Shown: piece by piece, positions 1 to 11,246 of the stretch
Numbering within the stretch: position 1 is the stretch's first letter
Layout of the letters: each line of letters opens with the position of its first letter
Assembly (NCBI GenBank): GCA_014529385.2
Contig: CM043970.1
Span: forward strand, 46,711,779 to 46,775,778
Source: Adiantum capillus-veneris
Lineage: Eukaryota > Streptophyta > Polypodiopsida > Polypodiales > Pteridaceae
Length of the DNA stretch: 64,000 bases
Reading direction: 5' to 3'
Notes under the pieces: generated by a model
What the model was told of the DNA's origin: nothing
Database searches by the model: none
The model's input: only the letters and a program-made list of their open reading frames with translations
Translations under genes and position numbers: made by a program

Positions 1-25
1 TTAGTATGCACTCAAATATGATTGC

Positions 26-165
26 TCTCACAAGTATAACTTAGTTGGTGAGACCTTTGTGATGTAACCCCCACCCAGGTCGACGGTTTGAGGCTCATGG
101 GCTACGTTCTCTTGGGTGTCTCCTCCTAACCCATTAGGGAGCTTTTTCCAACTGTTGCCCCACGA
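26..165 (+). mobile_element. tRNA-derived SINE-like segment, family S1 (copy A)
   Basis: A pol III A-box-like stretch (TAACTTAGTTGGTGAG, 36-51) is followed by a B-box-like stretch (GGTTTGAGGCTC, 85-96). Both have the spacing of tRNA-derived SINEs. The same arrangement recurs at 21,022-21,130, where the B box is the better match GGTTCGAGGCTC, and near 34,681. No tRNA cloverleaf is evident, so I call it SINE-like, not a tRNA gene. Confidence 0.5.
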
Positions 166-282
166 GGGTGAGGTGTACATCATCAATGCACAATTCTAAA
201 TACATCAATCCCCTTGGTCCAATTTTTTTAAAACATTTTTCTCAGATTAAGGTTTGTATTTGGAATAAAAAGGAAAGAAGGA

Positions 283-306
283 AGAGAGAGAGAGAGAGAG
301 AGAGAG
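283..306 (+). repeat. (GA)n microsatellite
   Basis: A pure GA dinucleotide run. Homologous but longer runs sit at the same place in the other repeat copies (21,245-21,311 and 34,951-34,982). Confidence 0.95.
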
Positions 307-869
307 CATGGATGATATCATCGCCATCAACGATCAAATATGATCTATGGGACCAAAATAAATATGTCACATGCTTACAAGGTGTTGAAATGATGAATGA
401 CTCTTGATGCTTGCCATTATGGATATGAGGATTGTGATTGAGATTTTATGGGGGAAAGAGAAACATCTCGGAGTGGTCCTAGGTGAAAATTTGGGAAAAG
501 CAACATCATATATGATAAAATTTTGAGTGCTCAAGTAGACATACTCTCACACTTGCACTATGTGGGGACTCTATCCCCTTTCCCCTATGCCTTGTCTTAT
601 CCTTAGCATATCATGGCCTTGACCACCACTTCGACCTCTTGTCGACAGGGGGTATAAACTATTGGGCGATCGACTACCATAGGTCTAAAATGCATGGAGG
701 TGGCAGGCCTTGAGGAGAAGAAAGTTGTTGATCCATGCATAAAAAGTGAAGGGGAGAAGAAAGATCCTTACACCATTCGCTAAACCATTATCAGATGGTT
801 GGTGCAAAGCTTGGATTCTAGTAGGCTAGCTGTATGGTTGGTTGGCCCCTATGCCTTCATGTGCTCCTT

Positions 870-1020
870 GTGGGAAGATGAGAAGTTTTAACATAATGTT
901 GTAGGAACCATCTCGAGAGACCTCAAGAATCTATTTAAGTCCGAGTGTTGAACTCAGGACCTGTTATTTAAGATGGAGTTGGGATAACCAACCTACCATG
1001 CTTGGGTGATAGAGAGGCCA
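870..1020 (-). mobile_element. tRNA-derived SINE-like segment, family S4 (copy A)
   Basis: Read on the minus strand, an A-box-like stretch (GGTAGGTTGGTTATCC, near 981-1,000) is followed by a B-box-like stretch (GGTCCTGAGTTCAACAC, 944-961). The same head is found near 35,370-35,520 and 27,890-28,040, also on the minus strand. It appears in the opposite orientation near 19,842-19,930 and 33,955-34,040. The repeated tRNA-like promoter head at independent positions supports a SINE family. Confidence 0.5.
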
Positions 1021-1026
1021 TTCAAT

Positions 1027-1091
1027 CCCCCCCCCCCCCCCCCCCCCCCCCCCTCCTCTCCCAAACACACACAAACTCTCTCTCTCTCCCC

Positions 1092-1143
<52 letters not shown>
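1027..1143 (+). repeat. Poly-C run and (CT)n tract
   Basis: A run of about 27 C residues (1,027-1,053) is followed by short CA, a second C run (1,089-1,102) and a pure CT array to 1,143. The homologous site in copy C (35,521-35,613) has shorter C and CT tracts, so the tract length is unstable. ORFs called across it are translation artefacts. Confidence 0.95.
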
Positions 1144-1145
<2 letters not shown>

Positions 1146-1717
1146 GGGGATGCCCATGTGTTGGGGTGATAACACTTAAATCTTACCCCTCTCCCCCTTG
1201 TTAGATTTACAAATTCTAGGGCACAGTCACCTTGGGACTGCTTTCTGGCTATCCAGCACTCTCCTTCGGTTAAGAAAATCGGAAGATGAGTTAATCATGC
1301 CAAGATTTGGTTAATGATTTCGAGAAGTCTCTAGTGAATGTAGAGGGCACAAAAAGTTAGCGGCTATCGGGCTGGTTAATCCCTCCGTTATTAGGGAAAA
1401 CGACAAGGAAATACAGCTTTAGCTCTTTATTAGGTACAATTTGACATGTAGAAAGAGAATTGGTGACTGGTGACCGAGGAGTGAGCTGGATAGCCAAGCC
1501 ATGCGACCAGGACCTTACCTCCCTTCGATTTCATGGATGCGTGTGAGAGTTGTCCCATCAATTGTCAAATCTGGTTTCTCTTACGATTACCCCCTTGGTG
1601 TGGAGGCACTTGTGTGCCATGTTGAACGTGTGAATTCATACATCTCGACGCAGAGAAAAAGGGTGCATATGATGAGTAGATGCCATGATAAACATTGTGT
1701 ATGTGTGTGCACCGTTT

Positions 1718-1718
1718 A

Positions 1719-1798
<80 letters not shown>
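1718..1798 (+). repeat. Compound microsatellite (TG)n(AG)n
   Basis: A TG array switches directly into an AG array. It is the plus-strand form of a compound motif seen at 14 loci in the window, always with TG 5' of AG on one strand. The copy C homologue is at 36,196-36,272. Confidence 0.95.
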
Positions 1799-2385
1799 CT
1801 TTCATTGTACAACTTGCACTTCTACATAATTTCACTACATGGCTAAATTTCGCTATATGCAGCTCATAATCTAGAGTCTAGGGTAGAGGAGCCAGTAAGT
1901 GGCCGGGTTCCAAAGGAGAGCCGTGTCCACCGACAATAAAAAAAACAAGGTGAAAATTCACTATGGCTACATAAGGCTTGAGAAGAAATTCATAAGAAGA
2001 GGCTTCTTTGTGACCCAGAAAAATAGGAAGTGACACTAATAATTTAAACCATGTGGTGTCGCAATAAAATATTATGTTTTTTTGGGAAAAAAAGTGACAA
2101 TGAACTATTTAGTTTACAATATATTTCAAAAGCATAAAAAATAATGTTTGACACAATACTCAATGCCCTTCTTTAAAGAGAGAGGTGCACAAATGTCCAC
2201 ACCCTCTCACTAATGCATAAAAGTATAATTTTAAAAAAAATTTATTATCATTAGCTTGCCACGTGGAGCTAATCTGCAAGCTAGAGATGCACCCAAAATT
2301 GAACCCTTTACTGAGGAGCAGTGAGACTAGTTATGTAGTCCAATAAAGTTGCACCTAAAGCAAGCCCAAAAACAAGCACATCGTG

Positions 2386-2480
2386 TGCGTGCATTGGTTA
2401 GCTCATGGATAAGATGTATGCATGTCTTTTGTTGACATGCGGGTTCAATCCCTATTGGCAGTGCCGTTCCTTTTATCTCC
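2386..2480 (+). mobile_element. tRNA-derived SINE-like segment, family S2 (copy A)
   Basis: An A-box-like stretch (TTGGTTAGCTCATGGATA, 2,394-2,411) precedes a perfect-looking B box (GGGTTCAATCCC, 2,441-2,452). A homologue with the same B box lies near 36,817-36,893 in copy C. No full tRNA fold was found, so a SINE head is the more likely reading. Confidence 0.5.
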
Positions 2481-3153
2481 TCGAGATCATCTTCCTATTG
2501 GTGCTCGATTTTGTTACACACGAATTCAAAGATCTACTACGCATTTCCTGATGCTCCATTGCAATCGATGTCGTCTTTTGTTGTTGCTACTGCGCCACAT
2601 GAGAGCTTTTTGTTGCATCCTTTGTCGCTAAAAATGGTGAAGGTAAGCTCCCTCAACGTCGAGTTCCACTTCATCGTCTCTATACTGGCTCCTCTACCCT
2701 AGACAGATTGCAATTCACTCATGTGAATGCTATCAATCGTACTCTCACTCACCTTTACATATTACAACCACTTTACTCTTTAGGCATGGACACAAATACT
2801 CTCGCTAAATTTTCTTTTTAATTGAATGCACCAACATACGTCCGTGATGTTCCAAAGAAAAGTTGTTTGCAACCCGCCACTTTGCACTCCAAAATATTTT
2901 TAGACCCTTTTCGGCCATTAAAACAAGCCTCAATGATGAAACATGAAAGGTCGTTCATCTCTGAGTGTTGGACAAGTGTCCGTTCAGTTACTTTCTTTCG
3001 AAAAAGAATGAAAGAATCATCTTCTTTTGTGGAGTCTTTAATTCAGGGGTGTGAGACCCGTCCTACTGATCGGAGGAGAGAAGAGAGAGTTCAAATAAAA
3101 GCAAAAGCTTCTTGTACGGACCGTCACATGTCAAGCATATAAAGCTCCAATAT

Positions 3154-3581
3154 CTTTTTTTTTTTGCAAAACTCACAATTGTGAGTGGATAGTATTAAGA
3201 ACATCAGAAATATACACCAACCTCAAGCTCAGACCGAGCCTTAAGGGTCACATGATTACAAGTTGCCTGCTTGGCAGAGAAACCACCACTACTCCTAGGC
3301 TTTACTTATTACAAGATGTTATGTATTGTTCTAGACCAATCCTCTGAGGCTTGTTTGTCTCCGATCATGTGGATCATCACTCTGCTCTCTTGTATGATTT
3401 CACAAAAGCTTGCCACAACCAGATCCCCCTCAAACACACGACGGTTCCTTGCTTGCCAAATATGGTGCAAGAAGTAGTACCTGATTATTTGAATGCAGAC
3501 AAGAAGAGCAAGACTTCCCAACCTGTTACTACCAAAGAACATATGATTCTGAACAAGTCGGTCTAGATGGTGAATCCTCAA
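3154..3581 (-). pseudogene. 5'-truncated LINE 3' end (copy A)
   Basis: On the minus strand this encodes the C-terminal tail of a plant LINE ORF2. It has the typical 'HHIWQARNRRVFEG' segment followed by a stop near 3,309. The minus-strand element then ends in an A run, seen here as the T run at 3,154-3,164. The copy C homologue (38,064-38,824) keeps more of ORF2, including the zinc-binding domain. Similarity to copy C stops near 3,555. This is a dead fragment carried inside the composite repeat. Confidence 0.65.
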
Positions 3582-4252
3582 ACGGAGCTACGGTGTGAAA
3601 GATATCCCAATTCAAAGTTGGAATGCTTTGCAGATCTTACACAGATAGGGCAGGTACAGATGGGTGATGATTAGAGCTGATGTTGGTGGATAGATTTAAA
3701 GCACTCAAGTTGTGGTGCATGACGGCCTTTCCAGATCATCAATGAGAGCTAGGATGGGCAAGTTATGGCCAACTGAAGTTTGGACAGGGGTCAGTTGTGT
3801 GGCAGTTTGACTGCCACAATAGACGTACCATTTAGAGTTTTTTTTGGGCTTGCCAAGGCTTGTTGAGGTAGTGGGTGACATGTGGTCAATCAGAGCTAGA
3901 AAGGTTGAGATATTGACGGTTAATGTTGGGAGCATTTGTAGAGATTTTTGCCATTTTTGGACACTTTGTTCGAGGCCACGGGGGAGAAGAGATGCAGTAG
4001 GAGATTGTGGGTGCAAAGTCAACCTAAAGGACTTTCACCATGGCTTTACAACTCGAGCATCGGCAATGAGCAGGAGATGGAAACGCTTTGAAGACATAAG
4101 AAATTTGGATTTTCATAAAATTTCATAGGAGGTTCTTAACTCCCACAAAAGGGGAGCACACCCAGTGCCGCCACATGGTAGGGCGGTTGCCCCACGTACA
4201 ATGACAAGGATCTAAGAGGTGAAGTATATAGCCTAGGCTGTGGGCCTCATTT

Positions 4253-4253
<1 letters not shown>

Positions 4254-4328
<75 letters not shown>
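4254..4328 (+). repeat. Compound microsatellite (TG)n(AG)n
   Basis: About 15 TG units switch directly into about 20 AG units, with one interruption near 4,321. Same polarity as the other compound arrays. Confidence 0.95.
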
Positions 4329-4329
<1 letters not shown>

Positions 4330-4545
4330 GGTGCTCTCTTGGTTGGTTATGGCGTGGGCCTCCGTGTGCACTGTGCATGGCATTTGGTGGCACCCTTGGG
4401 TGATTCAGGCCGTGCTTTGGCATGGAGCAATGACGCAACGACATCTGGTGGGCGTCAACTAGTGCTTAATAGTAGTTATGAGATGGTAGGAGCCCTCGAA
4501 GGGTTGATTTACGCGGGCCCGAGGGTCCCAAATCTTTTTGAAGGA

Positions 4546-4547
<2 letters not shown>

Positions 4548-4590
<43 letters not shown>
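4548..4590 (+). repeat. Poly-C homopolymer
   Basis: An uninterrupted run of about 43 C residues. Runs of this length are prone to sequencing and assembly length errors. Confidence 0.9.
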
Positions 4591-4592
<2 letters not shown>

Positions 4593-5204
4593 GACCACTA
4601 GTGAGAGAGAGAAATGAGATGTTAAGCACTAGCGATGTCGTTAGTTCTCCCCCAAACTCAGATAAAGAGAACAAATGGAGCAACTATCAAAGGAAAAGAG
4701 CATTGCCCTCCACAAATTTCCAAAGTCAACTACCGCATGGACCAATAAGAGAACAAATTTCAAAGATGAACTAGGCACCCTCATACAAGGGTATTTTTCT
4801 ATCATTTTAGGGTCTTTGGAGCCATTTGAGCCTATAGAGAGGGGTTTTGGATAGATTTGTGTGCCTGTCAAACCTAAGGAGTGCTTTTCATGAGAGTGTC
4901 CGTAGTGTTGTCATTGTAAGCATTGTAGAAGTGCTCTTGAAGGAAGACCAAGCCATTGTTGCCTAGTTTGGTGTTGTTTTCCCCCTCCCCCTTTTCTCTT
5001 TCTCCTACTCTTGTTGGGTTTCGCAATGTCAGCAGTGTGGATGTGTGTGCCCCCCCGGACCGGCAGTGTTTGTGCAAAGAGAGTGAGATTGAGAAATTGT
5101 GTGTATTGCAAGGGTTGAAGCGAACTATGGTGGTGGGTGTGTGCTATGCGGTGGTGTTGTAGGTGTGTAAGCATTGAGAAGTGTGTAGGCAATGATCTAT
5201 CCGA

Positions 5205-5666
<462 letters not shown>

Positions 5667-5729
5667 AAGTATGCGCATAGCATCGCATAATACACACACA
5701 CATGCACACACACGTAACTACGCACATAC

Positions 5730-5764
5730 TGAGGCGGTCCGGGCCAGGCAACAAGAGAGGCGAC
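5730..5764 (-). repeat. E1 3' LTR remnant
   Basis: The plus-strand string TGAGGCGGTCCGGG plus CAACAAGAGAGGCGAC matches the start of the 5' LTR at 11,537, apart from a 4-nt insertion. It joins directly to the integrase C-terminal codons at 5,765. The rest of the 3' LTR and the polypurine tract are missing, which implies a deletion between integrase and the LTR end. Confidence 0.75.
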
Positions 5765-6690
5765 CCCCTGCCATCTAGTTTCAAATTTGGCATCAAAACG
5801 ATTATCGAGTCGATTGTCATACCTTAGCACCAGATCTCCTTCCTTGATGCTTTTGTCCTTTAGTTTCTTGTCGAGCTTTTCTTTCGCCTACGTAGCTTTC
5901 CTCTTGTAGCACTCATATGCTGCTTCTCTTTTCCACTCAAGCTCAGCTAAGGTAAGAAGTCGATCCATCCATGCTTCTTGATCATCTTGTGCTGCTTTGC
6001 CATGAAGTCACATTGTTGGAATGTTGAGCTCAATTGGCTGTAAAGCCTCTTGACCATAGACCAGGTGAAATGGTGTAAACTCCGTGGCTTCCCTATAAGT
6101 GGTTCGATACGCCCACAAGGCACCATCCAAGAAGTCATCCCACAACTTTGTCTTGTTTCTCACCATCTTTCTAATGATGCCTGCAATGACACCATTAGCT
6201 TTTTCTACCAGAACATTTGACTGGGGATAGTAGGGTGTACTATGACGATGTAGAATGTGAAGTTCTTCACAGACTTCTGTGAGCAAGCCCTTCCTAAACC
6301 CTGGACCATTATCAGAAACAATTTCCAAAGGTGTGCCAAATCTACAACAAATGTGAGTGTAGACGAATTTGCTCACTGTCCTCTTGTTTACCTTTGCCAC
6401 ACTTTGTGCCTCCACCCACCTAGTCATACAGTCTAAAGCCACTAGAATGTAGAGTTTACCATTTTTTGTCTTAGGCAGAGGACCCATAGCATCAATGCCT
6501 CACTTTTCAAAGGGTCCATTTGCAAGCACGATTTGCCTTGGACCATAAACCAATCTTCTATTCCCATTTACCTGACAATTGTGACAAATTTTACACCATG
6601 TTGGACATCCACATGCAGACTTGGCCAAACATACCCCGCAAGCAAAATCTTCTTCATGGTTAATTCTTGGGCAAAATGACCACCACATGT
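5765..6690 (-). pseudogene. E1 integrase (broken)
   Basis: Integrase would insert the cDNA copy into the nuclear genome. The HHCC zinc-binding part ends in 'CHNC' near 6,590. The catalytic core has D in 'LVALDCMTRW', D in 'VSDNGPGF' and E in 'LVEKANG', followed by the plant gypsy 'WAYRTTYREAT' and 'PFHLVYGQEA' blocks. The C-terminal 'RYDNRLDNRF' and 'FETRWQG' run into the LTR remnant. A TGG-to-TGA type stop lies at 6,500-6,502 before 'GIDAMGPLP', and the upstream piece is in a different frame near 6,600. A further frame change separates the core from the C-terminal piece. No chromodomain is present, but the C-terminus is cut off by the deletion. Confidence 0.85.
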
Positions 6691-7968
6691 TTCTTCATGC
6701 AAACTTTTTAGAATGGCTGGGATTTCCTCAATAGTTGGTACTCTTCTGCACACTTGATCCTTCCCTCTTTGATAGAGGGAGCCTTCTAGGAAGAGATAGA
6801 AACTTGCCTTCTTCATGAGTCTCCGTTTTTGAGCTTTAGTGAAGTCTTGTGGAAACTCGCCGTCCAAAATGTAGCCAATAATGGAAGCCAATGACTCCAA
6901 TCCCTGGTATCTCGGTTGCTTGACAGCTGCTGCCACAATGATGACCTTCACTTCTTTCTCAACACATGTAACTGCTTGTTGTGCAACTAAATCGGCATCT
7001 TCATTTTGTTTCCTAGGAATATGATATAGTTGCACTTCTTCAAACTGATTAAACAACCTACGAATGGCATGAACCTTTGTCCTAAGGCTTTCATTCTTGC
7101 ATGCCCAAATGCCTAAAATTTGCTTCACAATGAGAAGTGCATCTCCCTTTACCATGAGACGTTCTATACCTTGGCCAATGCATATCTTTAAACCATGAAG
7201 TAGTGTGTCATATTCTGCTTCATTGTTGCTAGTTGAACCTGGTAGATTGACCTTCTCTTTTATAACCACCTCTCCACTTGGGTTGAGCAATACTAGCCCT
7301 CCCCCTGCTTTTCCTGTGGCTCGTCGAAAAGCTCCATCAAAGAACAAGGTAAAAGAATTAGGAATACTTTTAGGTGGTGGCAATGGTAGGGTCTTTACTT
7401 CAGTCACCTTAATTTCCTTCTCATGCACCTTATAAGTGAGAATCCCTGCCAATTGTGCACGCACACTATCTTCTACCTTGAAAGAGTATTGAAACTCTTG
7501 CAACTCCATAATCCACTTTGAGATCCTAGTACTAAGATTCATTTGAGATGACACCCAAGGGAACAAATTTTCTGCAGTGAGAATTACAGAAGGTTTTGGT
7601 AGCAGGTAGGATCTAAACTTTCTCACCGCAAACATGAGAGAAAGCATCATGAATTCTGCTTCTGTGTAGCCTCTCTCCAAGGCATTCATGACCCTACTAG
7701 CAAAGTAGATGGGTCGCATCCTGGTACTGTGGGGATCTTGTTGTAGCAACACAACACCAATTGTTTCCCTTCCAACACTAGAACTAACAAAGACTGTGTA
7801 CTCCCAACAAGGAGGCATGAGTGTTGGTAGCTCTGACAAAATGACTTTAATGTTACAAAAGTACTCTTCAAGCTCATCAGACCATGCAAATTCTACTTGT
7901 TGTGTCAACTTTTGCAAAGGATGAAGCAACTCCGAAGCTAAGTGAATGAAGCGTGACATATACTTCAC
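6568..7968 (-). pseudogene. E1 RT end, gypsy RNase H and second (archaeal-type) RNase H
   Basis: An open frame of 466 codons continues pol. It starts in the RT connection ('MSRFIHLASELLHPLQKL'), then the gypsy RNase H ('IGVVLLQQD', 'IYFASRVMNALERGYTEAE'). After a spacer comes a second RNase H-like domain with 'FFDGAFRRATGKAGGG', 'NNEAEYDTLLHGL' and 'KGDALLIVKQILG', around residues 210-340. That second domain carries D, E and D at the positions expected for catalysis. Next comes the start of the integrase zinc region ('HFAQELTMKKILLAGYVWPS'). The double RNase H arrangement is established for Tat-lineage elements. The frame is separated from the upstream RT by at least two single-base shifts between about 7,990 and 8,060. 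Confidence 0.88.
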
Positions 7969-7969
7969 C

Positions 7970-9616
7970 TTTTGAATGAATGAGATGACCTCTTTGAGAT
8001 TTTGGGTGATGGGAGCTCAATAAGAGCCTTTGCCTTTGAAGGATCCACCTAATGCCTTTATAGGAAACCTTGTGACCAAGCAAGATCACTTCATCCTCAC
8101 CTATGTGACACTTGTCGGGGTTGAGTTGACCTCCCATGTCATAGAGCTTCTTTAAACCTTCTTCTACCCTTTGTAGATGCAATGATTTTGAGCTATAAAT
8201 GCAAAAATCATCAATAAAAACCCTAATGGACTTTCCAAAGAATGCTTGAAACACCATGTTCATGAAATGTTGGAAAGTTGTAGGAGCATTTGTCAGGCCA
8301 AATGGCATAACTCTAAAAGCATAACAACCCCAAGGAGTGATGAAGGTTGTTTTCAATTGGTCCTCCAAAGCAATCCCTATTTGAAAGTAGCCTGAGTAGC
8401 CATCACACACAGTGTACTTCTCATGACTAGCTACCTCATTTAGTATCTCATCCTGAAATGGGAGGGGAAAGTGATCTCTTTTTGTTGCCTCATTGAGTGG
8501 ACGGTAATCCACACACACCCTCCACTTGCCGTTTTTCTTAGGAGTGACAACAACGGGAGAGACCCACTTTGAATTCTCCACTAGATAAATGAAACCTGCT
8601 GCTAGAAGCTTTCTTACCTCCTTGAGTAAAGCATGCTCCTTGATGACTCCTAGCCTTCGTAGCTTCTGAGCCTTAGGTGTGGCCTCTGGCTTCAACTCAA
8701 TTTTGTGTTGAACAACATCTACTCCACACACATTGGTGTAGTCTTTAGCAAAAAACCTAGGAAATTTCCTTAGCACACATTTGAACTCCTCTCTTTCGTC
8801 CTTTGTAAGTGTTGTAGACAACATACCTTCTAACATTCCTTCATCTTGTACATTTTGGTTCTCTTGGGAACCTACCTCTTCCAAACCTGGGCAAGAGGTC
8901 TCTTGGTTGTTTGGCTTAAACCTTACCCCCATGACTTCGATGGAAGACTCCTCTTCAGTAATGGTACGACTACTTTCTCCTTCTGAAGTGCTATCGGTCC
9001 AGCCTTCCTCCGTCTCACTTTGAGATGATTCTTCATGGAGCTCCTCTTGGCGTTGCTCCTTCATGTCAAAGACAACCTTCTTATGATTGTCATTCCTGCA
9101 AATTAATTTTCCACTCTCCCAATCCTGCAAAGCTCGCATTTTCATTAGCCATGGTCTTCCTAGGATAAATGGATAACCACTTCCCTTGGTCGACATAACA
9201 TAAAAATCCACTGCCTTCTTAATGCCAAAGGCCTCTACAAATTTTTTTTTACAAATGCCTACACACTTAGCTTTGCTATTGTTTGCCATCTTCACTTTGA
9301 TTTCAGGTGTCTCATGGATGTGCATGCCTAGTCTTTGCATGAGTTCCTCTGTCATGATGCAAATTTGTGCACCCCCATCCACTAGACCTTTCCTAACCAA
9401 TCTCCCTTTTATGTAACAATCTAGCACATGTGTAATGTCCTCATTCATTTCAGCTTGTGCAATTTTTACAACAGGCACACTCTCTTTTACCTTTCTCCTA
9501 GTGCTAACTGCCTTTGTTAAATCCCTCCTAACTTGTGGGCATAATGCAAGAAACTGAGGCCATGAGATATCAGGACCCTTACCTCTCATGTCTTCCAACA
9601 AGTTGTATGGAGCCAT
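7970..9616 (-). pseudogene. E1 protease and reverse transcriptase
   Basis: Protease lies at about residues 60-180 of this frame. The catalytic triplet reads D-G-G-A (residue 80) where D-S/T-G-A is usual. RT follows at about residues 300-520: 'WVSPVVVTPKKNGKWRVCVD', 'FPLPFQDEIL', 'DGYSGYFQI', 'MPFGLTNAPTTFQ' and the catalytic 'VFIDDF'. 'LLGHKVSYKGI' closes the palm region. The product would mature the polyprotein and copy element RNA into cDNA. The first codons overlap the 3' end of gag in another frame, so gag and pol are offset. Single-base shifts near 8,010-8,060 break the RT-RNase H link. Confidence 0.88.
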
Positions 9617-10912
9617 ACCATGTCCAAGAGGAAAGTCTTGGAGGTTAATACACGTCGCGTCCTCTTGGTTTCCTTGGTCTCCTTTGCCTTCTTTTCTCGT
9701 CCATGGTCACTTTGTGACGTAACTCCTTCTTTCTCCTTACCTTTTCCTCGGCCACGCTTAATGCCATTTGCTTCCAGGTCAACCTCATTGGAATTTGTCA
9801 CCTCTACTACATGCACATTTGGGTCTGGCAAAGGCGGAACTCCTTCCACTCCTCGTGGAGGTGGTCTTGCTCCATTTGGCCTTTGTAGAAGCCGTGGTTG
9901 TTGACTAGTTCCTTCACCTGCATTCATCACTGGGTAGTTCAAGTTAGGTCTCCCTGGCTCCCCACGGGGCCAAGGACAATTATACATCCCATGTCCAGAC
10001 TCTCCGCAATTCCAACATTGCAAGACTCTCCTAAGTCGTGGTAGCTCTCGCTCTTCTGACTTCTTTGCTTGTCCCTTGGGACCTACAGTTTGTGCAAAGT
10101 GAATCGACAGGCTACTTAAAGATTCATTTAACTTCTCAATCACTTCCGCCGTTACCTCAGGAAGCTCCCTAGATGTTGATGCTTGTGACTTACCTTTGAG
10201 TCTAAGACCTTCTATTGGAACCTCTCCCCTTAAGCATTTGAGTTTCCTATATTTCTCAGCAGCCCTAGTTTCAGCTGCATCAAAGGTAGCAGGTGCACCC
10301 GCCTCAACTTTTACCTTAAGGTCAGGAAAGAGTCCGGCTATGAACCTCTCCTTCTTTAGGAACTCTGCACCATCACCAGGGTTAGCAACATTTCTCACCC
10401 ATACAGCCCAAAGACGTAGAAACTCTTGCTTGTACAAGTAGTAGTCATCTAGGTCTTTTTGCTTATGAGAAACAATGTCTTGCCATAGTTTTTGAGTGTT
10501 TTGGGGATCAAAGAAGTATAACTCTGCACCATCACCAGGGTTAGCAACATTTCTCACCCATACAGCCCAAAGACGTAGAAACTCTTGCTTGTACAAGTAG
10601 TAGTCATCTAGGTCTTTTTGCTTATGAGAAACAATGTCTTACCATAGTTTTTGAGTGTTTTGGGGATCAAAGAATTATCTCTTGAAATGATTCACAACTT
10701 CTGTGTAATTTCCTTTAACTTCCTCAGGCAACGAGTCAAACCAAGTGCTAGCATCTGTCCTGCGGACCACTTCAAACATCTCTACGCATTCTTGATCAGT
10801 TACTATCCTCTTGACGACAGGACATCTTGAAATTTGCTAAAAATAATTCTGCATCCTCTCCAGGCTCTCCAAAGAAAAGAGGATATCCAGACATTTGGCG
10901 TTGGGCCTCCAT
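9586..10912 (-). pseudogene. E1 gag (broken, with internal duplication)
   Basis: Gag forms the particle that packages element RNA. The likely start is the ATG at 10,910-10,912 ('MEAQRQMSGYPLFFGEPGED'), 96 bp after the small ORF that ends at 11,008. A frame change near 10,810 and a stop near 10,675 follow. The Gag core has 'TWFDSLPEEV', 'KLWQDIVSHKQKDL', 'EFLRLWAVWV' and 'FLKKERFIAGLFP'. A CCHC zinc knuckle, 'CWNCGESGHGMYNC', lies near 10,000, followed by a basic, proline-rich tail. A 159-bp in-frame tandem duplication covers 10,361-10,678. The Gag core and knuckle align with the gag of E2 (47,203-49,032). Confidence 0.85.
10361..10678 (-). repeat. 159-bp tandem duplication within E1 gag
   Basis: The unit at 10,361-10,519 is repeated at 10,520-10,678 with very few differences. 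The period is 159 bp, exactly 53 codons, so the reading frame is kept. The second unit is present twice in the protein as 'YKQEFLRLWAVWVRNVANPG'. Confidence 0.95.
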
Positions 10913-11007
10913 TGAATCAGTTTCAAGGTGACAACACGTTTTTGTTTGTTTGTTTGTTTAAAAAAAAAAAGATTTACACAGTAATATTTCCTAAATTGCA
11001 ATCTATT

Positions 11008-11226
11008 CTACAACAAAATAAAAATATTCACATCAAATGACCTATGATAATCAATAAGAGGCAGGATGACAGGGTTTGATGATGCCATAATTTCTCCTAC
11101 TCTTTGGGCACCAAACATGAACACCATACGTTGTTGAAAGTGGATCTTCCTACTAATTGCAATGTTTATTCTAATGTGTGGAGTGAAATGGAAGGGGAAA
11201 ACCTCTATTCTTGGACAATTATCCAT
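11008..11226 (-). CDS. Small leader ORF, copy 1 (gag-proximal), E1
   Basis: A complete 72-codon ORF between the primer site and gag of E1. It is not a member of any family I recognise. It aligns with the neighbouring ORF at 11,247-11,459 and with the ORF at 49,086-49,304 in E2. Shared features are a K followed by an aromatic residue and Q ('KIHFQQ'), 'FGAQR', E, 'AS', P, 'ILPLI' and a hydrophobic end of the type D-V-x-I-F-I-L. It lies 95 bp upstream of the gag ATG, much like the E2 copy relative to its gag. Ogre-type Tat elements are known to carry an extra ORF before gag, which this might represent in compact form. Function unknown. Confidence 0.55.
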   Translation of the reverse strand: MDNCPRIEVFPFHFTPHIRINIAISRKIHFQQRMVFMFGAQRVGEIMASSNPVILPLIDYHRSFDVNIFILL

Positions 11227-11246
11227 GTCTATGCATGACCTAATGC

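Larger units (their letters stand above)
1..3555 (+). repeat. Dispersed composite repeat, copy A
   Basis: The sequence from the window edge to about 3,555 reappears with small changes at 34,655-38,450 (copy C). Parts of it also occur at 21,000-21,510 and 27,697-28,360 (copy B). It has no long ORF of its own. It is built from SINE-like segments (26-165, 870-1,020, 2,386-2,480), simple repeats and a minus-strand LINE 3' end (3,154-3,581). Copy A lacks about 0.5 kb that copy C has at 37,195-37,735. Because the LINE end and the SINE-like pieces sit at the same places in A and C, those insertions predate the duplication. The unit probably extends left beyond the window. It may be a non-autonomous element or a segmental duplication; the sequence alone does not decide. 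Confidence 0.75.
3582..5204. other. Unassigned non-coding stretch with simple repeats
   Basis: No supportable gene. It contains a compound (TG)n(AG)n array (4,254-4,328) and a C run of about 43 bases (4,548-4,590). The segment near 3,740-3,870 (GCAAGTTATGGCCA and flanks) is similar to 52,690-52,830, so at least that part is repetitive. ORFs here are short and mostly simple-repeat translations. Confidence 0.7.

Noticed and set aside
2390-2460. tRNA gene at the S2 segment
   Set aside because: A- and B-box-like motifs are present, but I could not form an acceptor stem or anticodon arm, and the segment is repeated inside a larger repeat. A SINE head fits better.
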